In this document: one piece after another, positions 27,082 through 35,216 of the stretch | Position numbering within the stretch: position 1 is the stretch's first letter | Layout: each line of letters begins with the position of its first letter | From: Oceanospirillaceae bacterium | GTDB taxonomy: Bacteria > Pseudomonadota > Gammaproteobacteria > Pseudomonadales > Balneatricaceae | Assembly: GCA_018647765.1 (NCBI GenBank) | Contig: JABGSN010000023.1 | Coordinates: 1-64,000, forward strand | Direction of reading: 5' to 3' | Length of the DNA stretch: 64,000 nt | Notes under the pieces: model-generated | Seen by the model: the letters and a program-made list of their open reading frames with translations, nothing else | What the model was told of the DNA's origin: nothing | Databases searched by the model: none | Program-made: the position numbers and the translations under genes

Positions 27082-27555
27082 ATGAATCACGCTTTAAATA
27101 CCCTTAGCACACCGATTATAAAAGATTGGATTGACTATAATGGCCACCTAAACGACGCCTATTATTTAGTTATCTTTACACAGGCGACCGACACCCTACA
27201 GAACCACCTTGGTTTAACGCTGGAACACATCCAAGCCACGGGCGAAACGCTTTTTACGGTAGCTACCCATCTCGCTTACATACAAGAAATTGGTTTGGGG
27301 GAAGTGGTTACGGTAACCACGCAACTGTTAGAAACAGACAACAAACGCATGCGTATTTTTCACCGCATGTTTAACGCCCAACAAGAGTTATTGGCCACCG
27401 TAGAGATGCTGTTTTTGAGTTATAACTTAAAAGCCAAAAAGGTCAGTAATTTTGGCGACATGATGCAGGGAAGTTTGGCGCAGCTTGAACAACAACACGC
27501 TGACATGCCTTGGCCAGACAGTGCTGGCAAAGGCATCACGCTGAAGAGATCTTAA
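27082..27555 (+). CDS. cdhB: Hotdog thioesterase, betainyl-CoA thioesterase-like
   Basis: The protein has 157 residues and a 4HBT hotdog fold. The active-site region DWIDYNGHLNDAYYLVIFTQATD has the conserved Asp of the 4HBT helix. The pattern IIKDWIDYNGHLNDAYY closely resembles carnitine-pathway betainyl-CoA thioesterases (CdhB). Product would be glycine betaine plus CoA. The carnitine dehydrogenase (CdhA) and the 3-keto cleavage enzyme (CdhC) are not in the window, so the symbol is tentative. It is divergent from a CdhR/GbdR-like regulator and ends 3 bp from the convergent methyltransferase gene. Confidence 0.75.
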   Translation: MNHALNTLSTPIIKDWIDYNGHLNDAYYLVIFTQATDTLQNHLGLTLEHIQATGETLFTVATHLAYIQEIGLGEVVTVTTQLLETDNKRMRIFHRMFNAQQELLATVEMLFLSYNLKAKKVSNFGDMMQGSLAQLEQQHADMPWPDSAGKGITLKRS

Positions 27556-27558
27556 CCT

Positions 27559-28605
27559 CTAACGGCGGCGTGAACGACGGCTGGTAGCGGCGCCGTCTGC
27601 GGCGCCACCCGCCACACTCAAGTCGCCGGCAAACTGTGCCTTACCGCCTTTAGACACTTCACCCAGAGCAGATTCGATTTGCTCCACTGTGGGTGCATCA
27701 CCTTTGGTATGGCCATCCAGGGCTTTACGCATCGCCGCCACGTGTTCTGGCGACGTGCCACAACAGCCACCAATAATATTAGCGCCGGCATCCATGGCCA
27801 TAGTGGCATATTGAGCCATAATTTCTGGTGTACCATTATAATGAATCGCACCATTGAGGTATTCCGGAATACCACAGTTGGCCTTCGCCACCAATATGGC
27901 TTTGTCACCACCAGGGGCATTACGCATATTACGAATCGCCATCACCAGCTCCGACGCGCCCACACCGCAGTTAGAACCACACGCATAAGCTGTGTGGTCT
28001 TCGTGGGCACAAGATTGCACCATGTCCGAGGGTGTCACACCCATCATTGAACGACCATTGGTATCAAAACTGTAGGTACAAATTACCGGTAAACCAGTAG
28101 TATTGGCGCCCTCTATTGCCGCTTCCGATTCTTGTGTTGAGGACATGGTCTCCACCCACAATACGTCAGCGCCACCTGCCTTTAAGGCCGCCGCTTGTTC
28201 GGTAAAGGCGGCTACGGCATCGGCATGACTTAAACTGCCCATAGGTTCTGGAATCTCGCCCGTCGGCCCAATAGAGCCAGCCACAATAACCAGCCGCCCT
28301 GCTTTGGCTGCCACTTGCTTACCAATTTTAACCCCCGCCACATTGAGCTCGTGAACCCGATCTTGGGCGTTGTGCAACTTCATACGGTAATGCGTGCCAC
28401 CAAAGGTGTTGGTTAAAATAATGTCTGAACCGGCATCAACAAAACTCTGGTAGTTAGCGGCAATACGATCCGGATGGTCCACATTCCACAGCTCAGGCGC
28501 ATCACCTGTTTCTAGGCCCATGGCAAATAAGTTAGTGCCGGTGGCACCGTCTGCTAATAATACGCCGCGTTTTTCTAAAAGATCCTGTAAAACATTGTTG
28601 CTCAT
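27559..28605 (-). CDS. Homocysteine/betaine S-methyltransferase family protein
   Basis: The protein has 348 residues. It matches the Pfam homocysteine S-methyltransferase fold: LADGATGTNLFAMG at the N-terminus, LTNTFGG, IVAGSIGPTGE, and zinc ligands in CGSNCGVGA and GGCCGTSPEH. Members move a methyl group from betaine, S-methylmethionine or methyl-THF to homocysteine. Beside a CdhB-like thioesterase and an MttB-like gene, glycine betaine is the likely donor (Bmt-type). The last 30 residues are a low-complexity Gly/Ala/Ser tail ending in RRSRRR, not part of the catalytic fold. It is divergent from the MttB-like gene with 280 bp between. Confidence 0.9.
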   Translation of the reverse strand: MSNNVLQDLLEKRGVLLADGATGTNLFAMGLETGDAPELWNVDHPDRIAANYQSFVDAGSDIILTNTFGGTHYRMKLHNAQDRVHELNVAGVKIGKQVAAKAGRLVIVAGSIGPTGEIPEPMGSLSHADAVAAFTEQAAALKAGGADVLWVETMSSTQESEAAIEGANTTGLPVICTYSFDTNGRSMMGVTPSDMVQSCAHEDHTAYACGSNCGVGASELVMAIRNMRNAPGGDKAILVAKANCGIPEYLNGAIHYNGTPEIMAQYATMAMDAGANIIGGCCGTSPEHVAAMRKALDGHTKGDAPTVEQIESALGEVSKGGKAQFAGDLSVAGGAADGAATSRRSRRR

Positions 28606-28718
28606 GTGTGCTTCTCAAAAGATACCAATAATGTGGCTATGCTACCTTTGTCTGGGATTGTTAGCTAGGTTACCCTGCATGTTCCGATAGGCTGAGGTTG
28701 AGTTTTTCTCACATAAAC

Positions 28719-28733
28719 ATGAATTTTATTCAT
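28719..28733. promoter_or_regulatory. Small palindrome in the bmt/mttB divergent region
   Basis: ATGAAT TTT ATTCAT is a perfect 6-bp dyad with a 3-bp spacer, flanked by A/T-rich sequence and located between the two methyltransferase genes. It could be an operator half of a regulator dimer site. Short AT palindromes arise easily by chance. Confidence 0.25.
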
Positions 28734-28773
28734 CTGAATAGACTCAAGTAAAGCCATCTCGCCGATAATTAAA

Positions 28774-28810
28774 AAAGTGGCGCTTAAACACAACAAGCAG
28801 TCGCCACTTA
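28774..28810 (-). terminator. Terminator-like hairpin upstream of the homocysteine methyltransferase gene
   Basis: On the minus strand a perfect AAGTGGCG/CGCCACTT stem is followed by TTTTAATT. It lies about 170 bp before the methyltransferase start and 76 bp from the opposite mttB-like start. It could be a leader attenuator or a shield between the divergent transcripts. No known riboswitch was recognised. Confidence 0.5.
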
Positions 28811-28885
28811 GTCAGCATACAAACCTCAACAACTGCAAAATTTGTCCCAGATTAAACCTGCCCCATTGTACTGAGGAGTATTTCC

Positions 28886-30433
28886 ATGAGTGAAGCCCGC
28901 GGACGCCGCAAAAGCGGTGGTGGTCGTAGTGCACGTCAAGCATCACGTGCCGCAGACACTGTAACAGCACCGGCCTTTATTACTCGCCAACTAAATCCAT
29001 TTGAAGTGTTGGATGAAGCTGGCCTAGAGCTAATAGAGCGCAATGCCGACATTATCTTAGCTGAAACTGGCATTGAATTTCGTGACGACCCAGAAGCGCT
29101 AGCAGTACTTAAGGCTGCGGGCGCCAGTGTCGATGGCGAGCGTGTACGTTTTCCTCACGGGATGTGTCGCCAGATCATCCAAGCCTCTGCACCTTCAACT
29201 TACACTCAACACGCACGCAACAGTGAGCGTAACTTAGACATCGGCGGCAAAAACACCATCTTTGCGCCAGGTTATGGCTGCCCATTTGTACGCGATTTAG
29301 ACAACGGCCGTCGATACGCCACTATCAATGATTTCCAAAACTTCGTTAAGCTGGCTTACATGTCGCCTTACATGCACCACTCTGGTGGTACTGTATGTGA
29401 ACCCGTAGACGTACCCGTAACCACTCGCCACCTAGACATGCTTTACAGCCACATTAAGTACAGCGACAAAGCCTTTATGGGGTCTGTGACTGCACCATCT
29501 CGAGCGCAAGATACCGTGAACATGGCAAAGATTGTATTTGGTGAAGAGTTTGTCAAAAACAATACCGTGACCACTAGCTTAATCAACGCTAACTCACCTA
29601 TGACCTTTGACGACACCATGCTGGGTGCGGCCAAAATTTACGCCGAAAACAAGCAAGCTTGTGTAGTTACACCATTTATTCTTGCTGGTGCTATGTCGCC
29701 AGTAACCGTTGCCGGAACATTGGCACAGGTGTTGGCGGAAGTGTTAGCCGGCATTACCTTTATTCAGCTGTACCGCCCTGGCACGCCGTGTATCTTCGGC
29801 ACCTTTGCTAGCTCCATCTCGATGCAGTCTGGCGCACCCACCTTCGGTACACCCGAGCCAGCGTTAGTACTTTACGGTGCTGCGCAATTGGCTCGTCGCT
29901 TAGGTGTGCCGTTCCGTAGTGGTGGTTCGTTACCGGGCTCCAAAATTGCCGACGCTCAGGCGGCTTACGAAAGTGCCAACACCCTCATGCCAACCATTAT
30001 GGCTGGAGTTAACTTTGCCCTTCACTCTGCCGGTTGGTTAGAAGGTGGCCTGTCTATGGGTTATGAAAAGTTCGTTATGGACTGTGACCAACTGGGCATG
30101 GCGCATACCTTCTGCAAGGGTGTAGATTTATCTGAAAATGGCCAAGCCATGGACGCTATCCGTGAAGTTGGCCCAGGCAACCATTTCTTAGGCTGCACAC
30201 ACACACAGGCTAACTTCAAAGACGCCTTTTATATGTCTAATCTTGCTGACAACAACAGCTTTGAGCAGTGGGAAGAAGACGGCAGCCAAGACATTCAAGT
30301 GCGGGCTAACAAGTTGTGGAAGAAGATGCTCAACGACTACCAAGCCCCAGCTTTGGACCAGAGCATTGATGACGGCTTGAACGACTTTATGGCCAAGCGT
30401 AGAGAAGAACTAGCTGGCACTGGCGACTTCTAA
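28886..30433 (+). CDS. Trimethylamine methyltransferase (MttB) family protein, non-pyrrolysine type
   Basis: The protein has 515 residues with an uninterrupted frame, so no amber pyrrolysine codon is used. Non-Pyl MttB homologues, such as MtgB for glycine betaine, demethylate quaternary amines onto a corrinoid protein. After an Arg/Gly-rich lead (residues 1-25: RGRRKSGGGRSARQ) the MttB domain shows FEVLDEAGLELIERNADIILAETGIEF, FAPGYGCPFVRD and SGGTVCEPVDVPV. The start has a good SD (GAGGAG). No corrinoid-protein gene is next to it; the partner would have to be elsewhere. It is divergent from the betaine/homocysteine methyltransferase gene and followed by a terminator. Confidence 0.9.
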   Translation: MSEARGRRKSGGGRSARQASRAADTVTAPAFITRQLNPFEVLDEAGLELIERNADIILAETGIEFRDDPEALAVLKAAGASVDGERVRFPHGMCRQIIQASAPSTYTQHARNSERNLDIGGKNTIFAPGYGCPFVRDLDNGRRYATINDFQNFVKLAYMSPYMHHSGGTVCEPVDVPVTTRHLDMLYSHIKYSDKAFMGSVTAPSRAQDTVNMAKIVFGEEFVKNNTVTTSLINANSPMTFDDTMLGAAKIYAENKQACVVTPFILAGAMSPVTVAGTLAQVLAEVLAGITFIQLYRPGTPCIFGTFASSISMQSGAPTFGTPEPALVLYGAAQLARRLGVPFRSGGSLPGSKIADAQAAYESANTLMPTIMAGVNFALHSAGWLEGGLSMGYEKFVMDCDQLGMAHTFCKGVDLSENGQAMDAIREVGPGNHFLGCTHTQANFKDAFYMSNLADNNSFEQWEEDGSQDIQVRANKLWKKMLNDYQAPALDQSIDDGLNDFMAKRREELAGTGDF

Positions 30434-30460
30434 AGTTTAACCACCTGTGCAATAGCCATT

Positions 30461-30496
30461 AAAGCCTCCGTTGTTATGCATCAGGAGGCTTTTTTA
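30461..30496 (+). terminator. Intrinsic terminator after the MttB-like gene
   Basis: AAGCCTCC/GGAGGCTT stem followed by T6, 28 bp after the stop codon. Confidence 0.88.
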
Positions 30497-30514
30497 TGTG
30501 CGCAGTTTTAGTGC

Positions 30515-30823
30515 TTAACTGCCACCCATACACGGTGCCGTAGGAGGCATCTTCGCTTGACGCGCCTGCCACTGATCAGGTGTGTAACAGTGTAGAGCTA
30601 AGGCATGAATCGGGTTGCTCATCAGTGCGCCCACTAAGGCGTACACCTGCTGGTGCCGCTTCACCAACCCTAAGCCTTCAAACTCCTGGGATACTAATAC
30701 CAAATTGTAATGGCTATCGGTGGCCGAGCCACTGTGCTTGTGGCTGTCATTGTCAAGTTGGTGGTGTATTACTTTGAGTGGCAACAACACCGACTCCAGC
30801 AGTTTTTGTGCAGTGGTGTCCAC
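30515..30823 (-). CDS. bolA: BolA-family protein
   Basis: The protein has 102 residues with a GTG start preceded by GAGGAAT. It contains the BolA pattern: N-terminal helix, SHYNLVLVSQEFEGLGLVKRHQQVYALVG (family: H..v.vvS..F.G...v.RHr.vy) and C-terminal HALALHCYTPDQW. BolA proteins bind [2Fe-2S] clusters with monothiol glutaredoxins and affect morphology and biofilm formation. The C-terminal extension ends in PCMGGS. It is the last intact gene before a run of broken genes. Confidence 0.92.
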   Translation of the reverse strand: MDTTAQKLLESVLLPLKVIHHQLDNDSHKHSGSATDSHYNLVLVSQEFEGLGLVKRHQQVYALVGALMSNPIHALALHCYTPDQWQARQAKMPPTAPCMGGS

Positions 30824-31000
30824 AGCAATTCCTCAGTTTTGTGTAATACCGCATGGTAGCACGAAAGCCCCTCTCGACCTTGCTTAAGGGCCATAATAAA
30901 TAACACCAAAAAAACCCATTCAAATTTTATATTTATTCATTTTTATTATATTTACCTTATCCCAGCTGAATTCGCCAGATTATAGGTTTAGGAAATAGAA

Positions 31001-32552
31001 ATGAAATTATGTATGCGCCGCAGGCACCATGCCAAGTTTGGCATGAGCCTTTTATACGAAATATTGCTGAGCGCGTGGAGCCAAACCCCACCCACTACAC
31101 CGCTCCAAAGTGCGCCTACAACACCGGCAAACATCAGTTTTGCCCTAAGTAAAGCCTATACCCTAGCCCAAACGGTGGCGCCCACTGCAGCCACTCCGAT
31201 CAAGGCGTCTCTGTATGGGTTTCATCATATTCAAACTCAGCTACAGCCCCAAAACACACTTTTTTACACGGCTCAAAATAACGCCCTAGCGTTAGTAGAA
31301 ACCTACTGGGAACTGGCCATAATTCACTATGCCTTACAGCGTGTATGGCTGGTTCAAAAACTGCTGATGCCGCCTGTAGCATCACAAGGCACAAGCAACA
31401 CCGACGCCGTGTAGCCAGCTGGACACATTAAGCGCATTGGCAGGCACCGAGCGTCAGTTGTCACACCATCAAACACAAGTCGGTCGTCGGCTATCACAAC
31501 TCACAGGCCTCGCGCAGACCCACTTTTCTTTACATCACTTACCTTTATCGCAACTGCACGTACAGCTGCCCAACCCTAGTCATCTGGACCTTGACCAATT
31601 TACAAAACGCTTACTCAAACAGAGTTACAGCGCTATTTACGCTAACTTAAGAAATAACTTCCCAAGCCTAAAAATACTGCAATACCGTCGATTATATGAA
31701 GACTCCATGCTGGGAAAATGCGTGTGGTCACAAATATCCAGCGCGCTACTGACTAAAGCCCACCAACGTGAACCCGCAACCGCATCGCCCACCCTGTCCA
31801 AAGAGACCCATTTGGCCCAGCTCAACTTGGCATTGGTTAATTACCATTACCAGTATCAAAAAATGCAGAGTTTAAAGGCGCAATACCAAACCTCAGAAAG
31901 TCATTTTCGGCTCAGCTGAAATAGGCAGCTCAATAACACAGTAAGCCCACAGTCCATGTATTCCCTTAGTGTTGAGGCCATGGCGATACACCTAATCTAC
32001 CTGCAGTCGACACTCGACACAGTGCAAGCCTACGCCAAAATTTTGTCCAGTTCTCACCTTGCACTCGGTTCGTGGCAACAGCCGCTTGAGCAATTATCCT
32101 TGGCTCGCTCCAACCAGAACAAGTTATCTGACATTGTCGACTTGGCACCTGCCAGTAGCGAACAATCGGGCTCACTCAATAGCGATGACTTGGTAAGCAT
32201 TATGTCCTACAACGACGCCCAAAACCACTCAGCCAATGACATAAATAACCTAGCACTAGAGGCCCATTATAAAAGGAGTGGAGAAGGCGCCATCATTAGC
32301 GCAGCCGTAGAGCCCTATTTATGGCAAATCAACATGGGTGCCAACACGGCCAAAACCAAGGCTCAAGCTTACGATTACGCGCCGATGCTAAACCATCAAC
32401 TGTATAGCGAACACACCGTTGAGCAAACATCCAGCGGGGTGAAAACAAGTAGGATAAAGACCAAGGGCCTTGGGCATGATCGAGCGAGGCAACTATGCAT
32501 AAAACTCAAAAGCGTGGGCCAACAGTGTTGGGTGATACAAAGCGAACTGTAA
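31001..32552 (+). pseudogene. Broken TolC-like outer-membrane factor with SPOR-like C-terminus
   Basis: Three adjacent plus-strand ORFs (31001-31414, 31437-31919, 31956-32552) read best as one decayed gene. The first has LVETYWELAIIHYALQRVW, a TolC/OMF-type helix. The frame then shifts near 31380-31414, and the second continues with an OMF-like helix (SQLDTLSALAGTERQLSHHQ), read upstream of the track's TTG start. Second and third are in the same frame, separated by one TGA at 31917. The third ends in a SPOR-like segment (RARQLCIKLKSVGQQCWVIQ). OMF proteins with this tail occur in LapE-type export of giant adhesins. It abuts the broken lapG-like gene. The OMF assignment is moderate; the interruption is directly visible. 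Confidence 0.5.
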
Positions 32553-33187
32553 TTAACCTTTTAACGATTTGAGGGCACCTTGGTAAAGCCACCACTGACT
32601 TTCATTGAGGGCATAAATGGGTTTGAGGCTCGGTAATTGAACATCGACTTTAATGCGACTCGTGCGGTTATCGAGAATATAGAATTGGCCATCTAAATGA
32701 ACTGACAGCACTGCGTGATACTCGTCGATTTTGCTGTCTTTAGAAATAATCAACCGCATGTCTTGGGTTGCAAAACCGAGCTCACGTAGAGCAAAGTACT
32801 TAGCGATGCTGTAATCCTCGCAGTCGCCCTTACCATTAGCAAAAAAAATTCAGCCGGTGAAGCCTAATAGTCATTGGTGCCATACTGTCGTTTGTCGCTA
32901 GTGTAGCGCACTCGATTGACCAACTTGTTAACACTGTTTAATTGTTCCATCTGATTGGCACCTTTAAGCTTATACAGACGATCTAACACATCACTGGGTA
33001 AACAACCATTGGATTCACCGGCACAGGATGCCGCTTTAGTGGACCCATGACGATCCAGCATAGTGCGCCATTATTCAAACATCGTAGCTGGCGATTGGTG
33101 GGTCTGAGACACTTCACCTAAGGGTGCACTCATGGCACTGGTATAGGCCGAAAGGGTTAAACACATCAACAACATTAAATATTTCAT
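32553..33187 (-). pseudogene. lapG: Broken LapG-type periplasmic cysteine protease (BTLCP family)
   Basis: LapG cleaves the N-terminus of the LapA adhesin to release biofilm cells. The frame opens with a signal peptide (MKYLMLLMCLTLSAYTSAMS). Lesion 1 is an in-frame TAA at 33071-33073 (MFE-stop-WRTMLDRH). Lesion 2 is TAG at 32864-32866, where relatives have Trp (TNDY-stop-ASPAEF). Lesion 3 is a frame change in an 8-T run at 32841-32848. Beyond it the reading recovers as GDCEDYSIAKYFALRELGF, then YHAVLSV and LDNRTS, the expected Cys-His-Asp triad of LapG. Removing two T restores the family spacing. Three independent lesions make sequencing error an unlikely sole cause. Confidence 0.82.
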
Positions 33188-33433
33188 GTCGCGTTTCCAT
33201 GTAGATTTTGCTTAACGCCAATCTAGCACTGGGCTGCGTATTTATTGTTTAAGAGTTGTTGAGAAGAAATAGGCTTTACGTCTTTTTTTTGTAAGCTGGC
33301 CAAGCTTACCAATCAGTAAACCCTAATTATGTAACTCAACTGTAAATGGTGGCTAAAATAGGTTAATTATGTTGCACATACCTACAGCCACCGATAAAGG
33401 TTTAAGCTATTCAAATAAAGTGCTTTTTTACCC
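33188..33433. other. Intergenic region upstream of the tRNA-Asn pair
   Basis: It holds no gene that I can support. It contains a small inverted repeat (GTAAGCT/AGCTTAC, 33291-33310) preceded, not followed, by T8 on the plus strand, so it is not a terminator for either neighbour. The rest is A/T-rich and featureless; it may be debris of the lap locus. Confidence 0.5.
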
Positions 33434-33462
33434 TTGACTCAGGGCCAATAGATCATTAATAT
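33434..33462 (+). promoter_or_regulatory. Promoter of the tRNA-Asn pair
   Basis: TTGACT, 17-bp spacer, TAATAT, then a GC-rich discriminator (CGCGCC), typical of growth-rate-regulated stable-RNA promoters. It lies 21 bp before the first tRNA. Confidence 0.8.
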
Positions 33463-33483
33463 TCGCGCCTCGCATTGAGTGAT

Positions 33484-33559
33484 TCCTCGATAGCTCAGTT
33501 GGTAGAGCAGTAGACTGTTAATCTATTGGTCCCAGGTTCAAGTCCTGGTCGAGGAGCCA
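33484..33559 (+). tRNA. tRNA-Asn (GTT anticodon), copy 1
   Basis: A 76-nt cloverleaf: acceptor TCCTCGA/TCGAGGA, D-arm GCTCAGTTGGTAGAGC, anticodon loop CTGTTAA (GTT), T-arm CCAGGTTCAAGTCCTGG, encoded CCA. Confidence 0.97.
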
Positions 33560-33582
33560 ACCTCAACGCGAAACCCCGTGAT

Positions 33583-33658
33583 TCCTCGATAGCTCAGTTG
33601 GTAGAGCAGTAGACTGTTAATCTATTGGTCCCAGGTTCAAGTCCTGGTCGAGGAGCCA
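33583..33658 (+). tRNA. tRNA-Asn (GTT anticodon), copy 2
   Basis: Identical over all 76 nt to copy 1 and separated from it by 23 bp. The few bases before each copy (GTGAT or GTGATT-like) are also alike, indicating a recent tandem duplication. Both copies share one promoter and one terminator. Confidence 0.97.
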
Positions 33659-33668
33659 CTCTAAATTT

Positions 33669-33698
33669 AAAAAAGCCGCTTAATTGCGGCTTTTTTGT
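33669..33698 (+). terminator. Terminator after the tRNA-Asn pair
   Basis: AAAAAGCCGC/GCGGCTTTTTT stem with a 6-nt loop and T6, 11 bp past the second CCA. Confidence 0.9.
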
Positions 33699-33758
33699 GC
33701 CTAAAGAAAGCCAGGCCTACTCCGACGTAACGAACAGCTAGCAACAGAGACTATTTGT

Positions 33759-34751
33759 ATGTGGTTTAAAAATATCCGTATTTACCGTTTTACCAAACCT
33801 TTCACGTTAACCGCAGAGGAACTAGATCAAGCACTATCCGCCGCGCCTTTCGTACCCTGCGCTAGTCAAGACCAAAAACGTATAGGTTGGGTCTCCCCTA
33901 TTACCGGCCATGTTGAACAAAGCGGTTTTGCTCACGCCAGCCAAAGCTACATTATGGTTTGCGCCAAACGCCAAGAAAAGGTTTTACCTGCAGCCGTTGT
34001 AAATGAGCTTTTAGCCGAAAAGGTTGGCACCATCGAAGATGCCGAAGCCCGCAAGGTTGGCCGAAAGCAGCGCTTACAGTTGAAAGACGAAGTAATGATG
34101 GACCTATTGCCTAGGGCTTTCACACGCTCTCAATTGCAATACGCTTACATTGACCCTGAGCAAGGTTATCTGATTGTCGATACTGCATCAGCCACGAGAG
34201 CTGAAGAGCTAATTAACACCTTGCGCGACACCTTAGGTACGATGGCTGTGGTACCACTATCCACCCTACAAGCGCCTGTTAATGCCATGACAAGCTGGGT
34301 CACCTCTACCTTAGCGCCTGAAAACACCGTGCTTGGTGAAGAGTGTGAACTGGCTGATGCCAAAGAAGCCGGCAGCGTTATTCGCTGTAAACAACAAGAC
34401 TTGTCATCTACCGAAATTGCCAACCTGTTAGCGTCTGGCATGCTGGTCACCAAATTAGCTTTACATTGGATGGAAGGCATCAATTTCATGCTGGATGACC
34501 AACTATCCATCAAACGTTTACGCTTTGAGGACAAGGTGCACGAGAAAACCGACACTACAGAAGCACAGTCCGTAGTGGAACAATTTGATATCGAATTCTC
34601 TGTCATGACTATTGAACTAGAAGCCCTAATCAGTAATCTATTAAAGGCATTGGGAGGGGTAAATACAAAAACTGCATCGGTGGAAGAAATTGTTGCCAAG
34701 GCCAGCCGTGATGAGGCAAATAACACCAAGGTTGAAGAGGTTAGCTTCTAG
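33759..34751 (+). CDS. rdgC: Recombination-associated protein RdgC
   Basis: RdgC forms a ring around DNA and modulates RecA access. The protein has 330 residues, about 27 longer than E. coli RdgC. The opening MWFKNIRIYRF and the segments IGWVSPITGHVEQSGFAHAS and RKQRLQLKDEVMMDLLPRAFTRSQ are diagnostic. The extra length is mostly at the C-terminus (TASVEEIVAKASRDEANNT). Transcribed alone after the tRNA pair. Confidence 0.95.
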   Translation: MWFKNIRIYRFTKPFTLTAEELDQALSAAPFVPCASQDQKRIGWVSPITGHVEQSGFAHASQSYIMVCAKRQEKVLPAAVVNELLAEKVGTIEDAEARKVGRKQRLQLKDEVMMDLLPRAFTRSQLQYAYIDPEQGYLIVDTASATRAEELINTLRDTLGTMAVVPLSTLQAPVNAMTSWVTSTLAPENTVLGEECELADAKEAGSVIRCKQQDLSSTEIANLLASGMLVTKLALHWMEGINFMLDDQLSIKRLRFEDKVHEKTDTTEAQSVVEQFDIEFSVMTIELEALISNLLKALGGVNTKTASVEEIVAKASRDEANNTKVEEVSF

Positions 34752-34759
34752 GGACGGTA

Positions 34760-35215
34760 CTAAATTGGCAGCCCGTGGCGTTTAACCTCTTTTAAAATCA
34801 CATTAGTAAGCACGTTTTCCACGCAAGTCACCTTAAACAAAAAGCGATCCAGAAAATCGTTGTAGGCCTGTATATCCTCACACACCACTAGCATGCTGTA
34901 ATCCTCACGCCCAGTGGTGGCATAACACTCCACCACCAAATCACAATTGGCCATGGACTGTTCAAACTTGGCGCCATTTTCTGGATCATGGCGCGATAAA
35001 CTAACGTCGACCATGGCACGAAAATTCATACCCAGTTTAGCTTCATCAATCACCACACCATAACGACGAATGATGCCAGCCTCTTCCAAGGCCTTGACCC
35101 GACGCCAGCAAGCCGAAGGTGACATACCCACCTGTTCGGCCATTTCCACATTGCTACGCCTACAGTCTTGATACAAGAGTTCAATGAGCTGTCGATCCTG
35201 ATTGCTAATATGCAT
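34760..35215 (-). CDS. Lrp/AsnC-family transcriptional regulator
   Basis: The protein has 151 residues. The N-terminal HTH (RQLIELLYQDCRRSNVEMAEQVGMSPSACWRRVKALEEAGII) is followed by a RAM effector domain (VDVSLSRH; ECYATTGREDYSMLVVCED). Such proteins sense amino acids. It is divergent from an acetolactate-synthase-like gene with two repeated elements between them, so that enzyme is its probable target. Confidence 0.93.
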   Translation of the reverse strand: MHISNQDRQLIELLYQDCRRSNVEMAEQVGMSPSACWRRVKALEEAGIIRRYGVVIDEAKLGMNFRAMVDVSLSRHDPENGAKFEQSMANCDLVVECYATTGREDYSMLVVCEDIQAYNDFLDRFLFKVTCVENVLTNVILKEVKRHGLPI

Positions 35216-35216
35216 A

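Noticed and set aside
28886-30433. Pyrrolysine-containing MttB
   Set aside because: The frame is open without an internal TAG, so it is a non-Pyl homologue.
33484-33658. CRISPR-like repeated units
   Set aside because: The repeats are two complete tRNA-Asn genes; there is no third unit and no spacer-like diversity.
34166-34729. 187-aa minus-strand ORF inside rdgC
   Set aside because: It is antisense to rdgC with a Ser-rich, low-complexity translation, so it is a shadow.
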